NCBI RefSeq assembly: GCF_001421415.1
Contig: NZ_LMKH01000036.1
Coordinates: 10,611 to 74,610 of the forward strand
Direction: 5' to 3'
Origin: Sphingomonas sp. Leaf208
GTDB lineage: Bacteria > Pseudomonadota > Alphaproteobacteria > Sphingomonadales > Sphingomonadaceae
Length of the DNA stretch: 64,000 nt
Shown here: piece after piece, positions 36,343 to 47,077 of the stretch
Position numbering within the stretch: position 1 is the stretch's first letter
Layout of the letters: every line of letters begins with the position of its first letter
The notes under the pieces: model-generated
Databases searched by the model: none
What the model was told of the DNA's origin: nothing
Seen by the model: the letters and a program-made list of their open reading frames with translations, nothing else
Position numbers and translations under genes: made by a program

Positions 36343-37467
36343 TTACTTTGCGGTCAGTTTGATCAGGCGGCCTTCGGAGTCGCCGCCGTCTTCGAGAACC
36401 CAGATCGCGCCGTCGGGGCCTTGTTCGACTTCGCGGATGCGGGCGTTCATGTCCCATTGGTCGCCCTTGGCGGCGTTAGTACCGGTAAGGTGGACGCGGA
36501 CGAGGGACTTCGAGGACAGGCCGCCGATGAACGCGTCACCCTTCCACTGCGGGAACATGCTGCCCGAATAGATCATCAGGCCGCCGGGCGAGATCACCGG
36601 GTTCCAGAACACCTTAGGCGGCTCGTAACCGTCACCGGGCTTGTGATCGGGAATGTCGGTGCCGTCGTAGTTGCTGCCGTTCGAGGCGTTGGGCCAGCCA
36701 TAGTTGAGGCCGGGCTTGATGAGGTTGACCTCGTCGCCGCCCTTCGGCCCCATCTCCTGCTCCCAGAGATTGCCCTGCGCATCGAACGCGATGCCGAGCA
36801 GGTTGCGGTGGCCATAGCTCCAGATCTCAGGCGCGAAGCCCTTGGCCACCAGCGGGTTGCCGGGGGCGGGCTTGCCGTCGAGCGTGAGACGCAACACCTT
36901 GCCGAGCGTCATCTTCGGGTCTTGCGCAGGCGTGAATTTCTGGCGCTCGCCGTTGGTGAAGAACAGATATTTGCCATCGGGCGAGAACGCGATGCGGCCG
37001 GAATAATGGCCGTTGCCCTCCACGAACGGCCGCGCGCTGAACAACGCTTCGATCTCGCCGAGACGCGTGCCGCCACCACCATCCGGACGCAGGCGGCCGC
37101 GCGCGAGGACGACGCCCTTGCCGCCCTCGCCTGCGGTCGAATAGCTGAAATACACGCGGTTGCTGGTCGCGAAATCGGGGGCGAGGACGACGTCCATCAA
37201 GCCGCCCTGCCCGGCCGAATCGACCGTGAGCGTCGCGACCGTCTGGCGCGACTTGCCGTCGGCGGAGACCAGCAGCATCTGGCCCTTCTTCTCGGTTACC
37301 AGCATGCGCTTGTCGGGCAGAAACGTCATCGCCCAGGGCGAATCGAAGTCGGCGACCACCGTCTCCTCGAACGGCTTGCCCGCCGCGGCCGGTTGCGCCG
37401 AACAGGCGGTCGAGGCGAGCAGCGTGGCGGTCAGCAACCCAGTGGCGAACAGCGTTTTGCGAATCAT
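36343..37467 (-). CDS. PQQ-dependent sugar dehydrogenase (soluble aldose dehydrogenase type)
   Basis: A six-bladed beta-propeller oxidoreductase of the GDH-B/YliI family, 374 residues. The signal sequence ends with a lipobox-like STAC (near residue 21), so it may be a periplasmic lipoprotein. Motifs include FDSPWAMTFLPD, GGKGVVLARGRL, SYGHRNLLGIAFD and GPKGGDEVNLI. PQQ biosynthesis genes are not in the window, so the cofactor supply is unverified. Confidence 0.87.
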   Translation of the reverse strand: MIRKTLFATGLLTATLLASTACSAQPAAAGKPFEETVVADFDSPWAMTFLPDKRMLVTEKKGQMLLVSADGKSRQTVATLTVDSAGQGGLMDVVLAPDFATSNRVYFSYSTAGEGGKGVVLARGRLRPDGGGGTRLGEIEALFSARPFVEGNGHYSGRIAFSPDGKYLFFTNGERQKFTPAQDPKMTLGKVLRLTLDGKPAPGNPLVAKGFAPEIWSYGHRNLLGIAFDAQGNLWEQEMGPKGGDEVNLIKPGLNYGWPNASNGSNYDGTDIPDHKPGDGYEPPKVFWNPVISPGGLMIYSGSMFPQWKGDAFIGGLSSKSLVRVHLTGTNAAKGDQWDMNARIREVEQGPDGAIWVLEDGGDSEGRLIKLTAK

Positions 37468-37645
37468 GATCTTCTCCCGGAAATCCCTGCGCTAACGCAG
37501 CGTACTAAACGAAGGTTGCTCCCGCTTGCGGACGGGCGCCACCCCGCGTATAGAGGCACCACTTCTCTACATCGCCAGATGAAGAGGCTGCGGGGCTTGC
37601 TCCGCGGCGGCAATCACCTGTGCTTTGGCCCTGTTTGGAATTTCG

Positions 37646-38241
37646 ATGGCGAATATCGCCCTGCTGACCGACCTGATCGAACCCGAGGCGACGGCGCTCG
37701 GCCTCAGCCTCGTGCGCGTGCGCATGCAAGGCGGCAAGTCCGATCCGACGTTGCAGGTGATGGCCGAGCGCCCCGACACCCGCCAGCTGGTGATCGAGGA
37801 TTGCGCCGAGCTGTCGCGCCGGATCTCGGACAAGTTCGATGCGCTCGAAGCCGAGGGCAAGGACCCGGTCGGCGAGGACGCGTATCGTCTCGAAGTGTCG
37901 AGCCCCGGTATCGATCGCCCGCTAACCCGGCTCCAAGACTTTGCCGACTGGGAAGGTCAGGAGGCGCGCATTCGCCTCGTCGAGCCGTTCGAGGACCGCA
38001 AGCAGATCTCGGGCAATCTGATGGGCGTCGAGGGGACGAAGATCACCGTCGACGTCAACAAGCACAAGCTCATGACGATCGACTTTTCGCAGGTCGCCGA
38101 CGCCAAGCTCGTCATGACCGACCGACTCATCGCCGCGACCGCGCCGCTTTCGATCGAAGGCGCGGACGAAGTTTTCTATCAAGATACGCCCGTCGATGAG
38201 CCCGATGCTCACGAGGCCGACACCGAAGAAGGACAGCATTG

Positions 38242-38242
<1 letters not shown>
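37646..38242 (+). CDS. rimP: Ribosome maturation factor RimP
   Basis: Needed for early 30S assembly. The 198-residue protein shows the RimP core: LTDLIEPEATALGLSLVRV at the N-terminus, LVIEDCAELSRRISDKFDAL, and YRLEVSSPGIDRPL. It has an acidic C-terminal extension of about 35 residues. ATG 37646 fits the family. Its stop overlaps the nusA start (TGATG). First gene of the classical rimP-nusA-infB operon. Confidence 0.95.
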
Positions 38243-40031
<1,789 letters not shown>

Positions 40032-40032
<1 letters not shown>

Positions 40033-40271
40033 TGCCCTTCGTCAGCATCCGCATCTCGGGGTCCGCCACCAAGGACCAGAAGTCCGGCATCGTCGCCGAC
40101 GTCACCCAGTCGCTTGTGCAGCGGCTGGGAAAGAACCCGGCTGCGGTGCAGATCGTGATCGAAGAGGTCTCGACCGAGAATTACGGCGCGGGCGGCCAGC
40201 TGCTGGTCGACCGCGACGCTCCGAAGACGACTCCAGCGCAGGAGGACGCACATGCGGAACCCTCCCGATGA
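40032..40271 (+). CDS. 4-oxalocrotonate tautomerase-like protein
   Basis: A 79-residue tautomerase-superfamily protein. It begins MPFVSIRISG, leaving Pro as the catalytic N-terminal residue after Met removal, and contains VTQSLVQRLGKNPAAVQIVIEEV, the family helix and strand. About 15 extra C-terminal residues arise because the gene runs 20 bp into ylxR. The start overlaps the nusA stop. It is embedded in a transcription/translation operon where tautomerases are not usual; its substrate is unknown. Confidence 0.82.
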
Positions 40272-41103
40272 CACTGCGCCGCTAAACTCCCCTCCCGCTC
40301 GCGGGAGGGGTCGGGGGAGGGCAGTCACGGCTGCTACACCTGCGGATAGCCCCTCCCCTGACCCCTCCCGCGAGCGGGAGTGCATCCTCTCCGGGGAACG
40401 CGACGTGCGGCCGCACCTCGTGCGACTCGCATTGTCGCCCGATGGCCAGATCCTTCCCGATGTACGCGCCAAGGCTCCGGGCCGTGGCGCGTGGATTGGC
40501 GTGACTCGAGTCGAGCTCGAAGCCGCGATCAAGAATGGGAAGCTCAAGGGCGCTCTTTCCCGCGCGTTCAAGACCGGCGAGTTCAGCATCGATCCCGAGC
40601 TTCCGGCCAAGATCGAATTCGCACTGGAGCGTAACGCGCTAGACCGGCTCGGGCTCGAATCGCGCTCCGGCACGGTGCTGATCGGCTCCGACCGGATCGA
40701 GCAGAACGCACGCCAGGGCAAGCTGAAGGCGCTGTATCACGCGTCCGACGCCGCCGAGGATGGCAACCGGAAACTCGATCAGGCGTGGCGCATCGGCAAC
40801 GATGTCGAGGGCTCCGGTTTGCGGGGGTTGGCACTCCCGGTATCGCGCACCATATTGGCATTGGCGCTGGGGCGGGAAAATGTGGTACACATTGGCCTGA
40901 CCGACCGCGCTGCAGCAAAGCGGTTGAGCGAAGCGCTCGACCGTTGGCTGCATTTTATCGGCCCCGAACCTTCTTCCGTGTCTTGCGAAACGGCCTCGCA
41001 GGGCGCATCGGCGTCACCACAAAATGGGGCGCCACCGATACAACAGGCGTCCGGATCGACCGGAACACGCCCGGCCGTGGACATGACTGAGGAATTTGAG
41101 TGA
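40252..41103 (+). CDS. YlxR/YlxQ fusion RNA-binding protein with internal palindromic element
   Basis: A 283-residue protein joining a DUF448/YlxR domain (CILSGERD ... PDVRAKAPGRGAWIG) to an L7Ae-like YlxQ domain (GTVLIGSDRI ... RENVVHIGLTDRAAAKRL), a fusion common in alphaproteobacteria of this operon. AGGAGG lies 7 bases before ATG 40252, fixing the start. Between residue 12 and the conserved Cys lies a Pro/Arg/Ser-rich segment encoded by a family C palindromic element. Likely a nucleoid- or ribosome-associated RNA/DNA-binding protein; function poorly known. Confidence 0.88.
   Translation: MRNPPDDTAPLNSPPARGRGRGRAVTAATPADSPSPDPSRERECILSGERDVRPHLVRLALSPDGQILPDVRAKAPGRGAWIGVTRVELEAAIKNGKLKGALSRAFKTGEFSIDPELPAKIEFALERNALDRLGLESRSGTVLIGSDRIEQNARQGKLKALYHASDAAEDGNRKLDQAWRIGNDVEGSGLRGLALPVSRTILALALGRENVVHIGLTDRAAAKRLSEALDRWLHFIGPEPSSVSCETASQGASASPQNGAPPIQQASGSTGTRPAVDMTEEFE
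40288..40380. repeat. Palindromic element, family C, inside ylxR
   Basis: CTCCCGCTCGCGGGAGGGGT on the left and ACCCCTCCCGCGAGCGGGAG on the right, with loop of about 40 nt. It is read through in frame (about 31 codons) and ends directly before the conserved TGC cysteine codon of the YlxR domain. Confidence 0.9.
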
Positions 41104-43955
41104 GCGACACGGACAACGAGAAGCCGAAACTTGGCATGCGCGCACCTTTGGGTGTGAAGCGCACGGTCGAGACCGGCCAGGTGAAGCAGAGCTTCAGCCA
41201 CGGCCGATCGAATACGGTGATCGTGGAAACCAAGCGCGCGCGCGTCCTGCGCCGTCCGGGCGAGCCCGACGTGCAGGTCGCGGATGCCGCACCGGTTGCC
41301 GCGCCCGCCCCGGCGGCTGCCCCCGCGGCCCCGGCACCACAGGCTCGCGCACCGCAGCCTGCGCCCGCCCCCGTGCGTCAGCAGCAGAGCAATCTGTCGC
41401 CGCAGGAGCGCCAGGCCAAGCTGCTCCGCGAGGCCGAAGAGCAGCGCATGAACACGCTGGAAGAAGGGCGTCGTCGCCAGGAGGCCGAGCGCGCCAAGGC
41501 GATCGAAGACGAGCGTAATCGCGTCGCCGATCGTGCGCGTGCCGAGGCTGAGGCCAAGGTGCCGAAGCCCGTCGAGGCCCCTGCGCCTGCGCCGGCCCCT
41601 GTGGTCGAAGCGGCTCCCGCTCCGGTTGCGGCACCGACACCAGCGCCTGCGCCGGCTCCGGTCGAAGCTCCCGTTGCTGCGGCGCCTGTCCCGGCACCGG
41701 TTGCCGCGGCACCTGCGCCTGCACCGAAGCCCGCTCCGGTAGTGGCCGCTCCTGCACCGGCTCCCAAGCCTGCACCGGCACCCGTTACTCCGCCGGCACC
41801 GCCACCCGTCATCGAACTGACTCGCGATCCGGCGTTCCCGGCACCGCGCCGGTTCTCGCCGGTGGCGCGTCCCGAGCGTCCTCCGCCGCCGCCGAAGCCT
41901 GTCGCAGCTCCCGCTGCCGCAGCGCCGACCACGGCTGCGAATGCCGGCACGACCGCGGCGCGCCCTGGCGCGACCGGCGTCAATGCTCCGGCTGGTGGCG
42001 TCCGCCGCGACGCTGTGCCTGCACGTCCGCAGCAGCGTGACCGCAAGGGTGACGATCGTCGCACCTCGGGCAAGCTCACCGTCAACCGCGCGCTCGGCGA
42101 TGGTGATGGTGCACGCGCTCGCTCGCTCGCCGCACTGAAGCGTGCGCGCGAGAAGGAGCGTCGTGGCACCGGTGGTCCGCGCGAGGCGCAGGCCAAGCAG
42201 ATCCGCGACGTCGTCGTCCCAGAGGCGATCACGGTGCAGGAACTCGCCAATCGCATGGCCGAGAAGGGTGCCGACCTCGTCAAGGCGCTGTTCAAGATGG
42301 GCATGCCCGTCACGATGACGCAGACGATCGACCAGGACACCGCCGAGTTGCTCGTCACCGAGTTCGGCCACAACCTGACGCGCGTTAGCGATGTCGACCA
42401 GGATCTGGCCAACGACACGATCGACGATGCCGAGGAGACGCTGCGCCCACGCGCGCCGGTCGTCACGATCATGGGTCACGTCGATCACGGCAAGACGTCG
42501 CTGCTCGATGCCTTGCGCGGCACCGACGTGGTGCGCGGCGAAGCGGGTGGCATCACCCAGCATATCGGCGCTTATCAAGTGACGCTGAAGGACAAGTCGA
42601 AGATCACCTTCCTCGACACCCCGGGCCATGAGGCGTTCACGCAGATGCGTGCGCGTGGCGCGGACGTCACCGACATCGTCATCCTGGTGGTGGCGGCGGA
42701 CGACGGCCTCATGCCGCAGACGGTGGAGGCGATCGCCCACACCAAGGCGGCGGGCGTGCCGATGATCGTCGCGATTAACAAGATCGACAAGGAAGGCGCC
42801 AATGCCCAGAAGGTGCGCGAGCGCCTGCTGAGCGAGGAGATCGTGGTCGAGGACATGGGCGGCGACGTCCAGGACGTCGAGGTCTCCGCGACCAAGAAGA
42901 TCGGTCTCGATGCGTTGATCGAGAAGATCCAGCTCCAGGCCGAACTGCTCGAACTGCGCGCCAATCCGGATCGCGCGGCCGAGGGTACGGTGATCGAGGC
43001 CAAGCTCGACAAGGGCCGTGGTCCGGTCGCGACGATCCTCGTCAACCGCGGTACGCTGCGGGTCGGCGACATCTTCGTGGTCGGCGGCGAGAGCGGCAAG
43101 GTCCGCGCGCTGGTCGACGACAAGGGCAAGCAGATCAAGGAAGCGGGTCCGGCGATGCCGGTCGAGGTCCTCGGTCTGTCGGGTGTTCCGCAGGCGGGCG
43201 ATCCGTTCCAGGTCGTCGAGAACGAGGCACGGGCCCGCGAAGTCGCGGAATATCGTCGCAGCGTGAAGACCGACAAGCGGACCGCATCGGTTCCTGCCAG
43301 CCTCGAGAGCATGTTCTCGGCGTTGAAGGAAAAGCAGGCGATCGAATATCCGCTGGTCGTGAAGGCGGATACGCAAGGCACGGTCGAGGCGATCGTCGGG
43401 GCGATCAACAAGATCTCCACCGACCTGATCAAGGCGCGCGTGCTCAGCTCGGGCGTCGGCGGCATCACCGAGTCGGACGTCACGCTGGCGGCAGCATCGG
43501 GCGCACCGATCATCGGCTTCAACGTCCGCCCGAACGCCAAGGCACGCGAGATTGCCGAGCGCCAGAAGGTCGCGTTCAAGTACTATGATGTCATCTACGA
43601 CCTGATCGATGAGATCCGGGCGGGGATGGCTGGCGAGCTTGGGCCGGAAGCGTTCGAGACGGTCGTCGGTCGTGCCGATATCCGCGAGGTCTTCTCGGCG
43701 GGCAAGCACGGCAAGGCGGCAGGTCTGCTCGTTACCGAGGGCAATATCCGCAAGGCGCTCAAGGCCCGCATCACACGCAACGACGTCATCATCTACCAGG
43801 GCGAAATCGCATCGCTGCGTCGCTTCAAGGATGATGTCGCCGAGGTCCGTGCGGGGCTCGAGTGCGGCGTGACGTTCACGTCGAACTTCGTCGACATCAA
43901 GGCCGGCGACGTCCTCGAGACGTTCGAAGTAGAGATGCGCGAACGCACGCTTTGA
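41100..43955 (+). CDS. infB: Translation initiation factor IF-2
   Basis: GTPase placing fMet-tRNA on the 30S subunit. The 951-residue protein has a long Ala/Pro-rich, low-complexity N-terminal linker (about residues 60-310), the IF2-N element (VQELANRMAEKGADLVKALF), and the G domain with G1 GHVDHGKTSLLDALR, G3 DTPGHEAF and G4 NKIDK, then domains II-IV. The GTG start overlaps the ylxR stop (GTGA). Length and order are normal for the phylum. Confidence 0.97.
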   Translation: MSDTDNEKPKLGMRAPLGVKRTVETGQVKQSFSHGRSNTVIVETKRARVLRRPGEPDVQVADAAPVAAPAPAAAPAAPAPQARAPQPAPAPVRQQQSNLSPQERQAKLLREAEEQRMNTLEEGRRRQEAERAKAIEDERNRVADRARAEAEAKVPKPVEAPAPAPAPVVEAAPAPVAAPTPAPAPAPVEAPVAAAPVPAPVAAAPAPAPKPAPVVAAPAPAPKPAPAPVTPPAPPPVIELTRDPAFPAPRRFSPVARPERPPPPPKPVAAPAAAAPTTAANAGTTAARPGATGVNAPAGGVRRDAVPARPQQRDRKGDDRRTSGKLTVNRALGDGDGARARSLAALKRAREKERRGTGGPREAQAKQIRDVVVPEAITVQELANRMAEKGADLVKALFKMGMPVTMTQTIDQDTAELLVTEFGHNLTRVSDVDQDLANDTIDDAEETLRPRAPVVTIMGHVDHGKTSLLDALRGTDVVRGEAGGITQHIGAYQVTLKDKSKITFLDTPGHEAFTQMRARGADVTDIVILVVAADDGLMPQTVEAIAHTKAAGVPMIVAINKIDKEGANAQKVRERLLSEEIVVEDMGGDVQDVEVSATKKIGLDALIEKIQLQAELLELRANPDRAAEGTVIEAKLDKGRGPVATILVNRGTLRVGDIFVVGGESGKVRALVDDKGKQIKEAGPAMPVEVLGLSGVPQAGDPFQVVENEARAREVAEYRRSVKTDKRTASVPASLESMFSALKEKQAIEYPLVVKADTQGTVEAIVGAINKISTDLIKARVLSSGVGGITESDVTLAAASGAPIIGFNVRPNAKAREIAERQKVAFKYYDVIYDLIDEIRAGMAGELGPEAFETVVGRADIREVFSAGKHGKAAGLLVTEGNIRKALKARITRNDVIIYQGEIASLRRFKDDVAEVRAGLECGVTFTSNFVDIKAGDVLETFEVEMRERTL

Positions 43956-43964
43956 GGCCTAGAG

Positions 43965-44063
43965 CCCTCTCCCCTGCGGGGAGAGGGTTGGGTGAGGGGC
44001 AGTACCGCGCGACAGCGTTCGTGGCAGCCCCTCACCCCCACCCTCTCCCCGGAGGGGCGAGGG
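43965..44063. repeat. Palindromic element, family C', between infB and rbfA
   Basis: CCCTCTCCCCTGCGGGGAGA and CCCTCTCCCCGGAGGGGCGA arms with inner GGGTGAGGGGC/GCCCCTCACCC. It fills nearly the whole infB-rbfA gap, and its purine-rich end lies about 10 bp before the rbfA start. Confidence 0.9.
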
Positions 44064-44073
44064 AGTTAGAAGA

Positions 44074-44463
44074 ATGAAGACCGATACCCCAGAAGCAAAA
44101 GCCGTCCGCTCGCTACGAGTCGGCGAACAGGCGCGTCACGCGCTGTCCGACATCCTCGCGCGCGGCGATGTCCACGATCCGGTGCTCGAAAAGCACCTCG
44201 TGACGATCACCGAAGTCCGCATGTCGCCGGATCTCCGCCACGCCGCGGTCTTCGTGAAGCCGCTGCTCGGCAAGGACGAGGAAAAGGTGCTGAAGGCGCT
44301 GCGGACCAACACCGCCTACCTCCAGCGCGAAGTCGCGAACCGGGTGCAGATGCGGTATGCGGCGAAACTGAAGTTCCTGGCAGATGAGAGCTTCGACGAG
44401 GGCACGCACATCGACCAGTTGTTGCGGGATCCGCACGTTGCGCGGGATCTGGCTGAAGATTGA
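44074..44463 (+). CDS. rbfA: Ribosome-binding factor A
   Basis: Small KH-like protein for late 16S processing. The 129-residue protein contains RVGEQARHALSDILARGDV, VTITEVRMSPDLRHAAVFV and RVQMRYAAKLKFLADESFDEG, all RbfA hallmarks. It is next in the operon after infB, separated by a palindromic element. GAGGGAG or AGAAG are candidate ribosome sites. Confidence 0.95.
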   Translation: MKTDTPEAKAVRSLRVGEQARHALSDILARGDVHDPVLEKHLVTITEVRMSPDLRHAAVFVKPLLGKDEEKVLKALRTNTAYLQREVANRVQMRYAAKLKFLADESFDEGTHIDQLLRDPHVARDLAED

Positions 44464-44582
44464 TTTTGCTGGGCTGCTAGTGCTCCGGTTGCAGCTAGTC
44501 AGCACTAACGGCGGTTCGATTGCAATGCCTCGTCCGCCTCATCCCGTTCGCTGCCCCCTCCGTTCCGAACGCCCCACCCCTT

Positions 44583-44718
44583 CCGTTCGTGCCGAGTAGA
44601 GACCGAGTAGCTCCGCAAGGAGCGTATCGAGGGCTCGTATCGAAGCACAGGTTCCGCCCACCAACCTGTCCTTCGATACGCCGCTTCGACAAGCTCAGCA
44701 GCTACTCGGGACGAACGG
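44583..44718. repeat. Palindromic element, family F
   Basis: CCGTTCGTGCCGAGTAGAGA at the left and GCTACTCGGGACGAACGG at the right, with an inner pair ATCGAAGCACAGG/CCTGTCCTTCGAT. It occupies most of the 317-bp rbfA-tdk gap; nothing else is seen in that gap. Confidence 0.82.
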
Positions 44719-44780
44719 ATGTGGGGTAGCGCGTGACAAACGCCTCTGGACATCCTCCCGCGTTCCCGCTCTTTGCCCCC

Positions 44781-45356
44781 ATGGCCAAGCTGTATTTCTA
44801 CTACGCCTCGATGAATGCGGGGAAGTCGACGAACCTGCTGCAGGCGGACTTCAACTACCGTGAGCGGGGGATGCGGACGATGCTGTTTACCGCGGCGATC
44901 GACGATCGGTTCGCGGCGGGGACGATCACGTCGCGGATCGGGCTGGAAGCGCCGGCGATCGCGTTCGATGCGGGGACGGATATCGGGGCGTGCGTGGTTC
45001 GACAGCACGGCGAGGACGCGATTTCGTGCGTGCTGGTGGATGAGGCGCAGTTTCTGACGTCTGCGCAGGTGGATCAGTTGGCGCATATCTGCGACGTGGT
45101 TGGGATACCGGTGCTGGCGTACGGGTTGCGGACCGATTTCCAGGGAGCGCTGTTTCCGGGGTCGGCGCGGTTGCTGGCGCTGGCGGACTCGCTGGTCGAG
45201 ATCAAGTCGGTTTGCATGTGCGGGCGGAAAGCGACGATGAACCTGCGGGTCGACGGGAACGGGCGGGCGATCGCCGAGGGGCAGCAGACCGAGATCGGCG
45301 GGAACGATCGCTATGTCGCGCTGTGTCGGCGGCATTTTTGTGACGCTTTGGGTTAG
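44781..45356 (+). CDS. tdk: Thymidine kinase
   Basis: Type II thymidine kinase of the salvage pathway, 191 residues. The P-loop is YYASMNAGKSTNLLQ; VLVDEAQFLT is the Walker B-like region; the lasso zinc site uses the CMCGRK and CRRHF cysteines/histidine. ATG 44781 is the family start. Placement between rbfA and truB is unusual for this enzyme; a large repeat precedes it, so it may have its own promoter. Confidence 0.94.
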   Translation: MAKLYFYYASMNAGKSTNLLQADFNYRERGMRTMLFTAAIDDRFAAGTITSRIGLEAPAIAFDAGTDIGACVVRQHGEDAISCVLVDEAQFLTSAQVDQLAHICDVVGIPVLAYGLRTDFQGALFPGSARLLALADSLVEIKSVCMCGRKATMNLRVDGNGRAIAEGQQTEIGGNDRYVALCRRHFCDALG

Positions 45357-45366
45357 CATCCCCGCT

Positions 45367-45453
45367 CCCGTCATCCTGACGAAAGTCAGGACCCAGGGTA
45401 CCGGACACCGTCGCTTGTGGCTCTGGGTCCTGACTTTCGTCAGGATGACGGAG
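45367..45453. repeat. Palindromic element, family E
   Basis: CCCGTCATCCTGACGAAAGTC and GACTTTCGTCAGGATGACGG, nearly perfect complementary arms of about 35 nt around a loop of about 15 nt, immediately after tdk. Confidence 0.9.
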
Positions 45454-45524
45454 TGGGTGGGGAACGGTCCCTCCTCGATAAGCCCGTCGCCCGCTACTCG
45501 CTCCATACTCTAGGATTTACGCGC

Positions 45525-46550
45525 ATGCATGGCTGGATCATTCTCGACAAGCCGCTGGGGCTTGGGTCGACGCAGGGGGTGTCGGCGGTGAAGCGTGCCG
45601 TGCGGAGCGGCGGGTATAGGAAGTTCAAGGTGGGGCATGGGGGAACGCTCGATCCGCTGGCTACGGGCGTGCTGCCAATCGCCGTTGGCGAGGCGACGAA
45701 GCTGGCCGGGCGGATGCTCGATAGTGACAAGATCTATGATTTTACGGTGATGTTCGGGGTGCAGACGGATACGCTTGATGCGGAGGGCGTGAGCATTGCG
45801 ACGTCCGATGTGCGGCCGACTCTGGCGGCGGTCGAGGCTGTGCTCGCGCAGTTTACCGGACCGATTTCTCAGGTGCCGCCGGCGTACTCTGCGCTGAAGG
45901 TGGATGGGGAGCGGGCCTATGATCTGGCTCGGGCTGGGCACGAGGTGGTGCTCGCGAGCCGGAATGTTACGATCCATTCGCTATCCTCCCCGGTACGGGG
46001 AGGGGGACCAGCGCAGCTGGTGGAGGGGGGCTTCCGCGAGCGTTCCGCGGGTGGCGCGCCCCCCTCCACCCCCGTCCAAGTGGACGGCGGTCCCCCTCCC
46101 CGTGCCGGGGAGGAATTGCAAGATGCACTTCTGCCCCACTCCCCACTCAATGAGGTCACACTTACCGCGCATGTCTCGAAGGGCACCTACATCCGCAGCC
46201 TCGCGCGCGACATCGCAATCGCGCTCGGCACCGTCGGCCACGTCACCATGCTGCGCCGTACCAAGGCCGGTCCGTTCGACCTCACCGCCGCGATATCGCT
46301 GGACAAACTGGACGAACTCGCTAGAGGCAACGCGCTTGAAGATGTACTTCTGCCCTTGAGGGTGGCGCTGGACGACATCCCGGCTCTCTCCCTCACCCCC
46401 GACCAGGCAGGGGCGCTCCGACAGGGGCGTATCTTGGCCGGGATCGCCGCAGACGATGGCCAATACTTCGCCGAGCTGGACGCTGTCCCGGTCGCGCTGG
46501 TCGAGGTCGAGGACGGAGACGTCCGGGTCGTTCGCGGTTTCAATCTGTGA
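45525..46550 (+). CDS. truB: tRNA pseudouridine(55) synthase with palindromic-element insert
   Basis: Forms pseudouridine 55 in the T-loop of tRNAs. The catalytic Asp is in GGTLDPLATGVLP (near residue 43); YSALKVDGERAYDLAR and HVSKGTYIRSLARDI are conserved TruB segments. The 341-residue length exceeds the usual ~300. A 129-bp palindromic element (43 codons, Pro/Gly/Arg-rich) is inserted between VTIHSL and the NEVTLTAHVSKG strand. The frame stays open, so a functional enlarged enzyme is plausible. Confidence 0.92.
   Translation: MHGWIILDKPLGLGSTQGVSAVKRAVRSGGYRKFKVGHGGTLDPLATGVLPIAVGEATKLAGRMLDSDKIYDFTVMFGVQTDTLDAEGVSIATSDVRPTLAAVEAVLAQFTGPISQVPPAYSALKVDGERAYDLARAGHEVVLASRNVTIHSLSSPVRGGGPAQLVEGGFRERSAGGAPPSTPVQVDGGPPPRAGEELQDALLPHSPLNEVTLTAHVSKGTYIRSLARDIAIALGTVGHVTMLRRTKAGPFDLTAAISLDKLDELARGNALEDVLLPLRVALDDIPALSLTPDQAGALRQGRILAGIAADDGQYFAELDAVPVALVEVEDGDVRVVRGFNL
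45985..46113. repeat. Palindromic element inside truB
   Basis: The outer arms CCTCCCCGGTACGGGGAGGG and CCCTCCCCGTGCCGGGGAGG plus inner arms GGTGGAGGGGGGC/GCCCCCCTCCACC make a long hairpin. Length is 129 bp, a multiple of three, and all of it is translated. Confidence 0.92.
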
Positions 46551-46568
46551 TGTCGAGGACATGAATTC

Positions 46569-46838
46569 ATGACGATTACCGCTGAACGCAAGACCGAGCT
46601 CGTCAAGGAGCATTCGCGCGCCGAGGGTGACACCGGTTCGCCGGAAGTCCAGGTCGCGATCCTGACCGAGCGCATCAAGAACCTGACCGAGCATTTCAAG
46701 GGCCACAAGAAGGACAACCACTCGCGTCGTGGTCTTCTCATGATGGTCAACAAGCGCCGGACGCTGCTGGATTATCTCCGTCACAAGGACGGCCAGCGCT
46801 ATCTGGATCTGATCGCTAAGCTCGGTCTTCGCAAGTAA
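46569..46838 (+). CDS. rpsO: 30S ribosomal protein S15
   Basis: The 89-residue S15 with the 16S rRNA-binding core (GDTGSPEVQVAILTERI, HSRRGLLMMVNKRRTLLDYL). It is 18 bp after truB, the standard truB-rpsO-pnp order, and is followed by a terminator, so pnp likely has some independent transcription. Confidence 0.97.
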   Translation: MTITAERKTELVKEHSRAEGDTGSPEVQVAILTERIKNLTEHFKGHKKDNHSRRGLLMMVNKRRTLLDYLRHKDGQRYLDLIAKLGLRK

Positions 46839-46843
46839 CCAGA

Positions 46844-46869
46844 GGGGCGGCCGAAAGGTCGCCCCTTTT
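46844..46869 (+). terminator. Rho-independent terminator of rpsO
   Basis: GGGGCGGCC, loop GAAA, GGTCGCCCC, then TTTT; 5 bp after the rpsO stop codon. Confidence 0.88.
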
Positions 46870-46920
46870 GGCATCATGGCAAAAAGAATTTAAACTGGCG
46901 GCGCGCGCAACAAGCAGCGT

Positions 46921-46952
46921 ACCCCAATTGGGCCCCGGCCTTCGCCGGGGTG
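46921..46952. repeat. Half palindromic element, family A (right arm only)
   Basis: CCCCAATTGGGCCCCGGCCT with TTCGCCGGGGTGG matches the right arm of complete family A copies; no left arm precedes it. It lies between rpsO and pnp. Confidence 0.8.
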
Positions 46953-47077
46953 GAATTTAGGGAGAGGCAATTCGGCCGATCCCTTTAGGAGCGACAACTC
47001 GCTCCACACCGCCGCGGGCCGGCTAAGCCCGCACATAGGCCCCGTTCGCATCTGGCGACCGGAGTGAAGGAAAAAGA

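Noticed and set aside
40779..43709. A 976-codon minus-strand open frame opposite infB
   Set aside because: Same shadow effect; it mirrors IF2 codons and has no recognisable motif or ribosome site.
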